NCBI GenBank assembly: GCA_030681895.1
Contig: JAUXRI010000133.1
Span: 1-33,234 of the forward strand
Length of the DNA: 33,234 nt
From: Myxococcales bacterium
GTDB taxonomy: Bacteria; Myxococcota; Myxococcia; Myxococcales; Myxococcaceae
Direction: 5' to 3'
The notes under the pieces were generated by a model. The model was given only the letters and a program-made list of their open reading frames with translations, was not told the DNA's origin and did not search any database. The position numbers and the translations under genes were made by a program. This document shows, in pieces, positions 23,739 to 32,768 of the stretch (position 1 is its first letter; every line of letters begins with the position of its first letter).

Positions 23739-26738
23739 ATGGCGCAGCGGCTGGCCCAGCACCTGATGGCTCGCGGCCTCGTCTCGGCCCGCCTCGTCGA
23801 CGAAGCGCTCAAACGCGCCGAGAAGACGAAGGTCGGCCTCGACACGGCCCTGATCTCGCTCAACGCCATCTCGGAAGCGGGCGTGCTGCAGGCCATCAGC
23901 GACGTCAGCAACATTCGCCTCGTCAACCTCGCCGACTTCGAGCCCAACGCCGAAGCCGGGCCGATGATGCCGTACAAGATGTCGAAGCAGCTGGGCGTGG
24001 TGCCGCTGTCGCTCGATGGGCAGACGCTCCACATCGCGTGCGCGTACCCGGTGCCCACGACGCAGCTCAAAGACGTCGGCTTCCTGCTCGGCCGCAAGCT
24101 GGAGCTCTGGGTCGCGCTCGAAGCGCGCGTGCGTGACTGGCAGTCGGTCATCTACGGCCAGCCGCTCGACTCGACGGTCGCGAAGGTGCTCCAGCAGCTC
24201 GACCCTTCCCGCCCCGCGCCGAGGCCGAGCCCCTCGTCTCCGCCGACGCCGAGCCAGACGGACGAAGACGACAACCCGCTGGTGGGCGGCGACACCGACT
24301 CGCTCTCGGTCGAGGTCGTGGAGCGCAGCATCGACGGCATCGACGACGTGCCCGTGCTGCTGACGGCGCCGAAGAAGAAGAAGAAGCGCATCGAGGTCGT
24401 CGACGAGCCCAGCGTGGTGGTGTCGAACGACGCGTTGCCACTCGAAGCCATCCCGCTCCAGGGCGTGGCACATGAAGCCGTGGCGCTCGGAGACGACGAG
24501 GAGCCCCACACCGCCGTCATCGACGCGACGGCGTACTCCCGCTTCGCGCGTGGCGGTGACGACTCGGGCGCCCAGGCCGTGCCGCTCGACGAGCATGAGT
24601 CGACGCGGGTGCTCGATCTGCGCGGCTACGCCAACTTCGCGAAGGTCTCCTCCGACGTCGCGTCGAACGCGTCGCTCAGCTTTCCCGGCGGCGTGTTGCC
24701 TCCTCGGACGTCAGCACCGCCTCCCCCACCTCCCGCGATGGCGCCCGTCGCGCCGGGCTGGGTGCAGGCTGCGTCGCCCGCTCGCCCGCCGAACGAGAAG
24801 GTGGTGCCGAAGTCGGCGCCCCTCGTTCCGCCGCGACCGGCGAAGCCGCCACCCCCGAAGCCGCAGGTGTTCGTCGACCTCACGCCTGAAGCGAGGCCCA
24901 CGCCGCCCGAGCCCACCCCGCTCGGCGCGTCGGTCGCGAGAGACGAGACGGACTTCTCCGACGTCAACGAGCTGGTCGTCGCGGCGACGCTGCCTGCGCC
25001 GCAGGTGCCACCCGAGCCGCCACCCGCCCTTCCCCGCCCGTCACGGCCGCAGCCGTCGTTCACCGGAGCGATGGTGGTGCCGCAACCGTCGGCCCCTTCG
25101 GCATCGCCGGGCGCTGTGGCGTTGACCGCTCCGTACAGCCAGGTGGAGCCCGCCCTCACGCAGGCGCCGCTCCCTGACGTGCCCGCGCAGGAATCGTGGA
25201 TGGTGCCGCCGCCCGGCTCGTCGCCTTCGTGGCCCCAGGCCTCGGCGGTGCTGGCGTCGGCACAGACCGTCTATCCCGCGCCTCCCGGCCTCGCACCGTC
25301 GAGCGCGACCGAGTGGACGCTCGCGCAGGCCCGCCAATCGGTGAAGGAGACGACGACCGATCGCGAAGCGCTCATCAACGTGGTGCTCGAGTACGGCTTG
25401 CGCGCGTTCGACTTCGTCGCCGCCTTCGCCGTCGTGCGGGGCGCCGCGGTGGGCTGGGACTCGCGTGGTGGAGACGCCGAGGCCGTGCGCCAGATGGCCG
25501 TACCGCTCGACGCCGCGTCCGTGTTCCGCACCGTCGCGCTCACCCGCGGCAGCTACGTCGGCCCGCTCCCGCCTGACGCGCTGACCCAGCACTACCTCGC
25601 GTTGCTGGGCCGCGCGCCGCGCACCGTCTTCGTGTGGCCGATCGAGGTGCAGTCGAGGCTGGTGGCGATGATCTACGGAGACTGCGGCGCGAAGCCCGTC
25701 TCGCAGCGCCGCCTCGCCGACTTCATCCTGTTCTGCCAGGACCTGCCGACGGCGTTCCACGATCTCATCCTCTTCCGGAAGCAAAACCCGAAGGCGCCGC
25801 AGGACTTCGCGATTCCGACCCCGCTGCCGATGGCCGCGCAAGGCGGAGAGAGCACTGGCGCCTTCCGAAGCGACCTGCCCGTCGACGCCGAGTGGTTCAA
25901 CGGCCTCATCGCGCTGCTGACCGGGCCCGATCCGTCGGAGCGCTCCATGGCGATGTTGGAGCTGATGAAGACGCCAGAAGCCTCCGCGACTGCGCTTGCC
26001 TACGCCTTCCCCGGTCCGACGGGCTGGTCGCGCCTGCCTGTCGTCGACCTGCCCGAGTCCGACGAGCTCGGCCCGATTCCCGGCGCCCTCACCCGCCTGG
26101 GCCATCCAGCCGCCATCGCGCTCGCGCCGCTGCTCGACTCGAGTGACTCTGACGCGCGCTACCTCGCGCTCCTCACGGCCGGCAGCCTGCGCTACCCCGA
26201 GGTCATCGACGGCGTGATGCGCGGGCTGTTCGATCTCGAGCCCGACATCTCGTCGGCGGCGCGCGCGGCCGCCACGTCGCTGCGGTACCTGCCCACCTTC
26301 CAGACGCGCCTGCACGAGCTGCGACAGGAGCTGGCCTCGAACGATCCACTCCGTCGCTCACTCGCGGCGCGCGCGCTCGGCGTCTTGCACGATCGCGACG
26401 CCATCGACGGGCTCATCAACCTCACGGGCAGCGAAGACGAGCTGGTGGCGACGTCGGCGGCCGAAGCGCTGAAAGAGACGACCCGCGCGAACTTCGGCAC
26501 CCAGCCCCGCGCGTGGACGGCCTGGTACGCGCGCGCCCGCTCGCAGCGCCGCATCGAGTGGTTGGTCGACGCGCTCGCCAGCGATGACTTCGACTTGCGG
26601 CTCTCGGCCATCGAAGAGCTGTCACGCACCTTCGGCGACAACTACGGCTACTTCGCCGATGGGCCCTCGGCCGAGCGCATGGCGTCGCTGGAGCAGTGGC
26701 AGCAGCTCATCGGCTCGCGGCCTGACTTCGACCTCTAA
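23739..26738 (+). CDS. GspE N-domain / GAF-like / HEAT-repeat protein
   Basis: 999 residues, no membrane segment. Residues 1-145 form a T2SSE_N (GspE/PilB N-terminal, MshEN-like) domain (RLAQHLMARGLVSARLVDEALK, GVVPLSLDGQTLHIACAYP). There is no Walker A or secretion ATPase anywhere. Residues about 150-520 are a Pro/Ala-rich linker with a basic patch (KKKKKRIEV). About 522-700 resembles a GAF domain (ALINVVLEYGLRAFDFVAAFAVV to WPIEVQSRLVAMIYGD). About 705-999 is helical HEAT/ARM-like repeats (RYLALLTAGSLRYPEVID, RRSLAARALGVLHDRDAID, DEDELVATSAAEALKE-like units). MshEN domains in other proteins bind c-di-GMP, so a second-messenger-responsive scaffold is possible. The ATG at 23739 is preferred to the TTG that overlaps the upstream stop. 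Probably co-transcribed with the RDD gene. Confidence 0.85.
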   Translation: MAQRLAQHLMARGLVSARLVDEALKRAEKTKVGLDTALISLNAISEAGVLQAISDVSNIRLVNLADFEPNAEAGPMMPYKMSKQLGVVPLSLDGQTLHIACAYPVPTTQLKDVGFLLGRKLELWVALEARVRDWQSVIYGQPLDSTVAKVLQQLDPSRPAPRPSPSSPPTPSQTDEDDNPLVGGDTDSLSVEVVERSIDGIDDVPVLLTAPKKKKKRIEVVDEPSVVVSNDALPLEAIPLQGVAHEAVALGDDEEPHTAVIDATAYSRFARGGDDSGAQAVPLDEHESTRVLDLRGYANFAKVSSDVASNASLSFPGGVLPPRTSAPPPPPPAMAPVAPGWVQAASPARPPNEKVVPKSAPLVPPRPAKPPPPKPQVFVDLTPEARPTPPEPTPLGASVARDETDFSDVNELVVAATLPAPQVPPEPPPALPRPSRPQPSFTGAMVVPQPSAPSASPGAVALTAPYSQVEPALTQAPLPDVPAQESWMVPPPGSSPSWPQASAVLASAQTVYPAPPGLAPSSATEWTLAQARQSVKETTTDREALINVVLEYGLRAFDFVAAFAVVRGAAVGWDSRGGDAEAVRQMAVPLDAASVFRTVALTRGSYVGPLPPDALTQHYLALLGRAPRTVFVWPIEVQSRLVAMIYGDCGAKPVSQRRLADFILFCQDLPTAFHDLILFRKQNPKAPQDFAIPTPLPMAAQGGESTGAFRSDLPVDAEWFNGLIALLTGPDPSERSMAMLELMKTPEASATALAYAFPGPTGWSRLPVVDLPESDELGPIPGALTRLGHPAAIALAPLLDSSDSDARYLALLTAGSLRYPEVIDGVMRGLFDLEPDISSAARAAATSLRYLPTFQTRLHELRQELASNDPLRRSLAARALGVLHDRDAIDGLINLTGSEDELVATSAAEALKETTRANFGTQPRAWTAWYARARSQRRIEWLVDALASDDFDLRLSAIEELSRTFGDNYGYFADGPSAERMASLEQWQQLIGSRPDFDL

Positions 26739-26749
26739 GCGTCGCGCGC

Positions 26750-29700
26750 TCAGCCTTCCCAGCGCTCCAACGCGCCGCGCACCCGCTTGTAGCGCTCGAG
26801 CAGCTCGGCCTTCTTCGTCGTCACCAGCACCATGAAGGCCACCACGCCGAGGCCGAGGGCTGAGAGGAACAGGGCACCGAGTCGTGGCTCGCGCACGCCC
26901 CACCGCACCAGCGTCGCCACCACCGTCGTCACCAGGAAGATGGTGCCGAGCGTGACGAAGCTGCGAATGCGCAGCGCGATGCCAGCCCCGACACCCGCGA
27001 CGCAGAGGAAGACGCAGAGGAAGAAGGCCCACGTGGTGTCGATGGCGAGCGGACGGAACGCGGCGGCGGCGTAGACGAGGCCCACCGCGAGCGCACGAAG
27101 CCGGGCGGACCAGCCGTCGCCGAGCTCCGTGTGGAACACCTGCACCAGCACCAGGCCCGACAAGCCCATCGGCACCAGCACGTACTGACCCTCGCCCCAG
27201 CCCGAGCCGAACCACAGCGTCAGCACCGCGCCGTTGAAGGCCAGCGCCGCGAGCACCGACGCCGTCGTCTTCAGGCCTTCAGCCTGCGCGAGCAGCGTGT
27301 AGTGCACGGCGTACGCGACGAGCAGCCCGGCCATCGTCGTCGGAGCGCCCCATGGCGCGACCAGCAGCCCGAGCGCAGGCCACCACAGCGCCACCTGCGA
27401 GAGCGCCTTCGACGTCGCAGGCAGGGCTTCTCCGGTGCGTGACGACAACACCGACGCGAGCCCTGCGAGCACCAGCGCGATGATGGCTTCGGGCAGACCG
27501 ACCTCCGCACCGAACAGCACGCGCGCCACCACGACGCCGAACGAGAGCGAGAGCACGCCCAGCCACACGCCTTGCGACTCGTCTTCCTTCGCGTCGCGCC
27601 ACGCGAGCCACAGAGAAACGCCAACTGCAGCAACCACGGCGATGGCTTCGCGCCCGTGCCCACCCGGACACAGGAACATGCCGATGGCGAGCTCGGTGAT
27701 GGAGATGGCCCGCAACGTCAGCCCGATGCCCTTGTGCTGCGCTGTCGACGGCGTCAGCGCGGGCCGGATGGCGACGAGGATCGAGGCGAGCGCGAACCAC
27801 GGGAGAATGAGTTCCTTCGGCGCGCCGGTCGACAACGCCAGCCCTGCCCACGCGAGGACGGCATGCGACGCCGCCCAGACTGCAGACCAGCCCGCCCACC
27901 GCATGACCGGGTAGACGCGCACGACAGCCCAGGCCGACGCCGCCGCGAGCACCCAGCACACCGGCATCGCCCACGCGTGCAGGTCCGCCGACAGACCAAG
28001 CGACACCAGCGTCAGCGTCCAACCGGTGTGGAGCCGGGTCTTCGACGCGTCGGAGTCTCGCAACGCACCGAACCATGCCAACGCGGTGCCGAACACTGCC
28101 AACGGCACGCTCGCGGTGATCCACGGCAACGGGAAGATGATGGTGAGCGCAACGAGCAAGCCACCGATGGCGGACTCTTCGGCCTTCGGCGTGATGAGGA
28201 GCGCGAGGGCCGGCGCCAACCAGAGCAGCGAGCCATCGACGGGCAGGTGCATCAACACCAGCACTGCTGCGCCGCTCCACAACGAACGATCGAGCCACCG
28301 TCCCGAGGCGCCGACCCGGTCCCACGCTTCTTCGACGGCCTCGAGCACGAAGCCGCGGCGAAGGAACGACGAGAGTCCTGCAGCGGCGAGCGCCAACCAG
28401 ACGCTCCACGAGTGCAGCTCGAAGACGTCGCGCGCGATGAACGCAGGCAGGTTCACCGCGGCCACCACCATCGCGATGGGCACCATCACGCTGAGGCCGA
28501 GGAGCAGGCCCGTCAGGCCGAGCGACGTCACCAGCACGGCCTGCGAGACGGCTGATGGCTCGCGAAGGAACAGCGTGACCGCGAGCGTGAGGGCAGAGAA
28601 CGCGGCGAACGACTGCGCCCACTCGATGGAGCGCGCGCCGAGCGCCCGCGCGGTGAGGCCCGGTGCGTGGCGGAGCGCGAAGGCGATGACGAACAGCACC
28701 GCGACGGCGACTGACACGACGAGCGTCGAGGGCGCGAGAGCGATGACGGTCGTCGCCACCACCAGGCGGCCCGCGATGGCACCGACGGGCAACAGCAACA
28801 TGACGACTGACCACGCGACGAAGACGAACCACGGCGCATGCAGCCCGAGCGCCGCCGCCGAACAGAGGAGCGCAACCGCGCCGGTCACCGAGACGACGAC
28901 CCGGTCCAGGTTCAGGTTGCGAGCGCTCTTCTCACTGCGCAGCGAGAAGGCGATGCCGAGCGCGACGAGCGGAGGAATGACGAGCCAGGAGGTCGGGCTC
29001 CAGAACGCGGTGAGCGCCACGAGGCCCGTCGCGAACAGGCGCGCTCCCGGCTGACGCACCGAGAACGACCAGAGCACCGGCACCACGAGGCTCACCACCA
29101 TCGGCAACCACGGCACCGAGGGCTCGAGCGCCAGCGCCGGCACCAACCAGAGGCTGCTCATCAACACGCCCGGCCACCCGATGGAGTGACCGTTGAGCAC
29201 GTACCGCTTCACGAACTCCACACGGTCGAGCAAGCCTGCGGCGGCGAGCACGATGGCGTGGAGCGCGTACGCGAACGGCAGCTCAGACGCGGGCAGGTGC
29301 AGCTGGAAGAACAGCGACAACACCAGAGAGGCGACGGGCACCGTCACGGCAGGCGCCAGCGCGGGCGTCGCGAGCAGCGCGATCGTCATCGCGATGAGCA
29401 GGCCTTCGGGGCTCAAGCCCACGCAGCAGACGAGCGCCATGACGAGCGCGACGGACGCGATCCACGTCGTGCGGAAGCTCCGGCCTCGCAACACGCTGAG
29501 CACCGACACGGTCGCCACCACGCCGCCCGCGATGAGCTGCGGCACCAGCGGCGACGGCCACGGGAAGGTGAAGCCTGGCAGCAGCGTGGCGAGGGCCAAC
29601 GTCCAGGCGGTGGTCTCGAGCGCGACGCCCCCAGCCCCTTCGGACGCGCGCGAGCTCAAGAACAGCGCGACCGCAGCAATCAACATCGTCACGCCAGGCC

Positions 29701-31990
29701 AGAGCAGCGTCTCCGGAACCAGCGCATGCCACGCGACGGCCGAGAGCGCCGCGACGACAGTGACGAGGCGAAGCGATCTCCACCGGCCCCCCAGCTGCGT
29801 CACGAAGCCGAGCACCACCGCGAACGACGCGAGCAGTATCGGCTCGAGACCGGGCGCGAGCCACCGCGAGGCCACCACCACCGTCAACACCGGGCCGGCC
29901 CACGCGAGGTCGAGCAGCTCCTCGAGGTCCAGGTTCCGCGCGACGGTGAGCAACGCCAGCGACGAGAGCGCGACCGTCATCGTCGCTCCGAAGGTCGGCT
30001 CGGCGATGAGCCCGACCGTCAGCCCCCACAACCCGAGCAGCCCAGCGCCAACGGACAACGTGGCGCGATGACGGCCGAGCGCGGGCACCGAGGCCGCCGC
30101 GAGGATGACGGCGATGAGGCCCACCCACATGGGGCTGCCCAGGCCGACCGACAACGCCGCGGCTGCGCAGAGCGCTCCCACCGTGCCCGCCAGCGTGAGG
30201 CCGAAGCGACCCGAGCGGAGCGCCAACAGCAACGTCACCACCGACAGCAGCGGCGTGGCGATGAGCGCAGGCCGGGCATCGGACGAGAGCGACACGATCG
30301 CGAGCACCGACGAGAACGCCGACGCCACCGCCGTCGTGTCGAGCAACACGGAGCCTTCGTGCTTCGTCATCGCGTGCTGCGAGCGCGCCCACCGCAGCGC
30401 CAACAGCCCGACCCCGATGACGAACAACGCGGCGTACACCGAGCCGTAGCTCGCCGGCAGCGGCGCGGTGGAGTAGCCGAGGCTCTCCTTCAGGCGCCCG
30501 TACGCATCACGCACCGCCTGCGGGACGATCTGATCGATTCGCTGATACGCGAGATAGGCGAACACGTACGACACCGGCAGCCAGCGCGCCGAGGCGAGCG
30601 TCACCCGCTCCTTCGCCAGCGACCACGCCGTCCACGCGCCCAGCAGCGCCGTCACCACGAAGGCCGGCTTCGGCGTGAAGAGATCGATCGACGCGACGAG
30701 CAGGCCCACCTGCACCATCACCACCAGCACCGAGAGCGCGTCGGCGGCCTTCGTCGGTGGCTTCGCGAGCCACCGCACCGAGGCGACTCCCGCGGCGAGC
30801 ATCGGCGCGAGCAACGTGAGCGTCAGCGGCAGCCCGGCCTTCAGCAGCGCGACCTCGAGCCGCACCGCGAAGAGCGTCACGGCCCATCCGAACGCGACGA
30901 TGAGGAAGCGGTTCGCGCCCTCCTGCTCACGCGGCCCAGAAGAGAACGCCCACGCCGCGAGCCCCACCGGCACTGCCGTGAGCCAGGTCGCGTGAAGACC
31001 CAGGCCCGTGACGAGGGGCGCGGTGCCCATCATCAGCGCGGCCAGACCGAACGACGCGGCGAGCGGGGTCGCTCCCACAGGGTCGACATGTCTCGCCGAG
31101 CGGTGCGCCAACCACGCCGACACCAGCGTCCACCCGACGACGAGCGGCCAGAAGACGACAGGCGAGTCATGAATGGGCCCGACCGCGACCGTCGCCAACG
31201 GAGCCATCGCTGCCGCGAGGCGCTCCAGCATCCGGCCGGCTGGCGCCGTCACCTCTCGACGCAGGAGGAACTTCGCCCACGCGAAGAACGCCAGTGTCCA
31301 CCCCGCCGCGAGCCCGAACACCGTGCCGGCGCGCACCAGCGACGTCATGTCGGCCCACGCGTCAGCGACGAGGTAGTAGACGCCCGCGAGAATCAGGAAG
31401 CCGCCGACGAACCAGCCCACGCTGTCCGTGAGGAAGGGCTTCCACACCCGCGACCAGGCTGACGCTTCGTGAACGACGCGATCGTCGACGCTCTCGGGAG
31501 CCTGCGCTTCGAGCGGGTGCGCCGGCAGCGTTCGTCGTGCAGACAGCGGCGGGAGCGCGGGTGGCTCGATCGGCAGCGCCACTGCTTCAGGAACCAGCGC
31601 CTCTGGTGAGGTCTCGGCGACAGCAGGAACGTCGACCGATTCGGGCAGCGGCTGCTCGGCCGCGAGCGGCGTACCGAGGTCTCTCTGAACCGGCGGGTCC
31701 GCCATGACGGCGACTGCCGGAGGGGTCATGACCTCGGCCCGGGTCGAAGTCACCCCGTCACGTTCCAACCGAAGCCAGTCGGCCTGCTGGGCGTAGAACT
31801 GGCTCAACCGCGACACGTCGGCCTGACTGACCAGCGTCACGTCCCATCGGGCAGCCTCGTGCAGCAGCCACTCAACCCGGGAGAGCTCTTCACGAATTTC
31901 GGCCTCTGGCCGTCGGACCAGGCGGGTGCCGCACAGCACGCAAAACGTCGAATCGGGAGGCCGCTGACGGCTGCAACTCGGGCAATGCAT
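26750..31990 (-). CDS. Giant polytopic membrane protein with N-terminal zinc ribbon
   Basis: 1746 residues. The N-terminus is a zinc ribbon, Cys3-x2-Cys6 and Cys17-x2-Cys20 (MHCPSCSRQ, FCVLCGTRL), followed by a helical segment with an Arg/Glu pattern (EAEIREELSRVEWLLHEAARWDV) and a Pro-rich linker to about residue 185. From there to the end the protein is a near-unbroken series of hydrophobic helices with short Arg/Gly-containing loops, probably several dozen spans, ending in a basic tail (KKAELLERYKRVRGALERWEG). The layout resembles DUF2339-type multispan proteins (coiled start then very many helices), but it is far longer and I do not claim the family. No enzyme or transporter motif is visible. 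The ATG at 31990 is directly followed by the Cys motif. It converges with the GspE_N gene with 11 bp between stops. Confidence 0.88.
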   Translation of the reverse strand: MHCPSCSRQRPPDSTFCVLCGTRLVRRPEAEIREELSRVEWLLHEAARWDVTLVSQADVSRLSQFYAQQADWLRLERDGVTSTRAEVMTPPAVAVMADPPVQRDLGTPLAAEQPLPESVDVPAVAETSPEALVPEAVALPIEPPALPPLSARRTLPAHPLEAQAPESVDDRVVHEASAWSRVWKPFLTDSVGWFVGGFLILAGVYYLVADAWADMTSLVRAGTVFGLAAGWTLAFFAWAKFLLRREVTAPAGRMLERLAAAMAPLATVAVGPIHDSPVVFWPLVVGWTLVSAWLAHRSARHVDPVGATPLAASFGLAALMMGTAPLVTGLGLHATWLTAVPVGLAAWAFSSGPREQEGANRFLIVAFGWAVTLFAVRLEVALLKAGLPLTLTLLAPMLAAGVASVRWLAKPPTKAADALSVLVVMVQVGLLVASIDLFTPKPAFVVTALLGAWTAWSLAKERVTLASARWLPVSYVFAYLAYQRIDQIVPQAVRDAYGRLKESLGYSTAPLPASYGSVYAALFVIGVGLLALRWARSQHAMTKHEGSVLLDTTAVASAFSSVLAIVSLSSDARPALIATPLLSVVTLLLALRSGRFGLTLAGTVGALCAAAALSVGLGSPMWVGLIAVILAAASVPALGRHRATLSVGAGLLGLWGLTVGLIAEPTFGATMTVALSSLALLTVARNLDLEELLDLAWAGPVLTVVVASRWLAPGLEPILLASFAVVLGFVTQLGGRWRSLRLVTVVAALSAVAWHALVPETLLWPGVTMLIAAVALFLSSRASEGAGGVALETTAWTLALATLLPGFTFPWPSPLVPQLIAGGVVATVSVLSVLRGRSFRTTWIASVALVMALVCCVGLSPEGLLIAMTIALLATPALAPAVTVPVASLVLSLFFQLHLPASELPFAYALHAIVLAAAGLLDRVEFVKRYVLNGHSIGWPGVLMSSLWLVPALALEPSVPWLPMVVSLVVPVLWSFSVRQPGARLFATGLVALTAFWSPTSWLVIPPLVALGIAFSLRSEKSARNLNLDRVVVSVTGAVALLCSAAALGLHAPWFVFVAWSVVMLLLPVGAIAGRLVVATTVIALAPSTLVVSVAVAVLFVIAFALRHAPGLTARALGARSIEWAQSFAAFSALTLAVTLFLREPSAVSQAVLVTSLGLTGLLLGLSVMVPIAMVVAAVNLPAFIARDVFELHSWSVWLALAAAGLSSFLRRGFVLEAVEEAWDRVGASGRWLDRSLWSGAAVLVLMHLPVDGSLLWLAPALALLITPKAEESAIGGLLVALTIIFPLPWITASVPLAVFGTALAWFGALRDSDASKTRLHTGWTLTLVSLGLSADLHAWAMPVCWVLAAASAWAVVRVYPVMRWAGWSAVWAASHAVLAWAGLALSTGAPKELILPWFALASILVAIRPALTPSTAQHKGIGLTLRAISITELAIGMFLCPGGHGREAIAVVAAVGVSLWLAWRDAKEDESQGVWLGVLSLSFGVVVARVLFGAEVGLPEAIIALVLAGLASVLSSRTGEALPATSKALSQVALWWPALGLLVAPWGAPTTMAGLLVAYAVHYTLLAQAEGLKTTASVLAALAFNGAVLTLWFGSGWGEGQYVLVPMGLSGLVLVQVFHTELGDGWSARLRALAVGLVYAAAAFRPLAIDTTWAFFLCVFLCVAGVGAGIALRIRSFVTLGTIFLVTTVVATLVRWGVREPRLGALFLSALGLGVVAFMVLVTTKKAELLERYKRVRGALERWEG

Positions 31991-32135
31991 AGGGGATCAC
32001 CAGTTCACACAGACGGCCACACCGAAGCGGCTGATCAACCAATGGTGGGGGATAGGTTTGCGCGGCATCTTGCGCAGTCAGGGCAACATAGGGTCAGACT
32101 CGGTTCTGGATCACTCCGTGCAAAGCCCTTCGACC
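31991..32135. other. 145-bp divergent intergenic region
   Basis: This region separates the giant membrane protein (minus) and the response regulator (plus) and must hold both promoters. It contains two TTGCGC copies about 14 bp apart on the plus strand (around 32058-32080). No clean -35/-10 pair and no strong Shine-Dalgarno for either gene is visible. Confidence 0.4.
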
Positions 32136-32765
32136 GTGAGCGCTGCTGCTGCCCTTCTCGTTGCCCGTCCGCGTGTGCTGGTCGCCGAAGACGAGGCCGT
32201 GACGCGGCTGCTGATGACCTCGACGCTGACGCGTTTCGGGTACGACGTCATCGCGGTCGAAGACGGCCAGCGTGCGTGGGAGGTGCTCTCGGAGCCCAAC
32301 CCGCCCGCCCTCGCCCTGCTCGACTGGCAGATGCCTGGGCTCGACGGCCCGGAGATCTGCGAGCGCATTCGTGCACGGCAGGCGACCTCGTACACGTATC
32401 TGCTGCTCGTCACGGCGCGCTCCTCCAAGTCCGACGTGGTGGCTGGGCTGTCGGCGGGCGCTGACGACTTCATCTCGAAGCCGGTCGACCCCGAAGAGCT
32501 GCGGGCCCGGCTGCGCGTCGGTGAGCGCGTGCTGAAGCTGGAGCAGTCACTCGCCGAGCAGATCACCCGGCTGCAGGAAGAGAAGGCGCACGTTCAAGAG
32601 CTGCAGGGCATGATTCCCATCTGCATGCACTGCAAACGCATTCGCAGCCAGGAGCAGCTCTGGGAACGCGTCGAGACGTACATCGAGCAGCACAGCTCGG
32701 CCAAGTTCAGCCACGCGCTCTGTCAGGACTGCCTCGAGAAGCACTACCCCGAGAGTGACGAGTAG
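32136..32765 (+). CDS. Response regulator with C-terminal CxxC...CxxC module
   Basis: 209 residues from the GTG at 32136; an in-frame GTG at 32118 is equally possible. A complete receiver domain covers about 12-130: acidic pair Glu18/Asp19 (AEDEA), phospho-acceptor Asp63 (LLDWQMPGLDG), Thr93 (LLVTARSS) and Lys115 (FISKPVDPEEL). A short coiled coil (LEQSLAEQITRLQEEKAHVQELQ) leads to a small C-terminal module, GMIPICMHCKRIR to ALCQDCLEKHYP, with Cys163/Cys166 and Cys196/Cys199 placed like a zinc ribbon. This GxIPIC-xx-CK-IR...C-xx-C module recurs at the ends of bacterial two-component proteins. There is no classical DNA-binding output domain, and no adjacent histidine kinase in the window. Confidence 0.9.
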   Translation: MSAAAALLVARPRVLVAEDEAVTRLLMTSTLTRFGYDVIAVEDGQRAWEVLSEPNPPALALLDWQMPGLDGPEICERIRARQATSYTYLLLVTARSSKSDVVAGLSAGADDFISKPVDPEELRARLRVGERVLKLEQSLAEQITRLQEEKAHVQELQGMIPICMHCKRIRSQEQLWERVETYIEQHSSAKFSHALCQDCLEKHYPESDE

Positions 32766-32768
32766 CGG

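Noticed and set aside
28838..31462. 874-codon open frame on the plus strand opposite the giant membrane protein
   Set aside because: It is composed almost only of Arg, His, Glu, Gln and Pro without any fold-like pattern. It is the complement of hydrophobic GC-rich codons, so a shadow frame.
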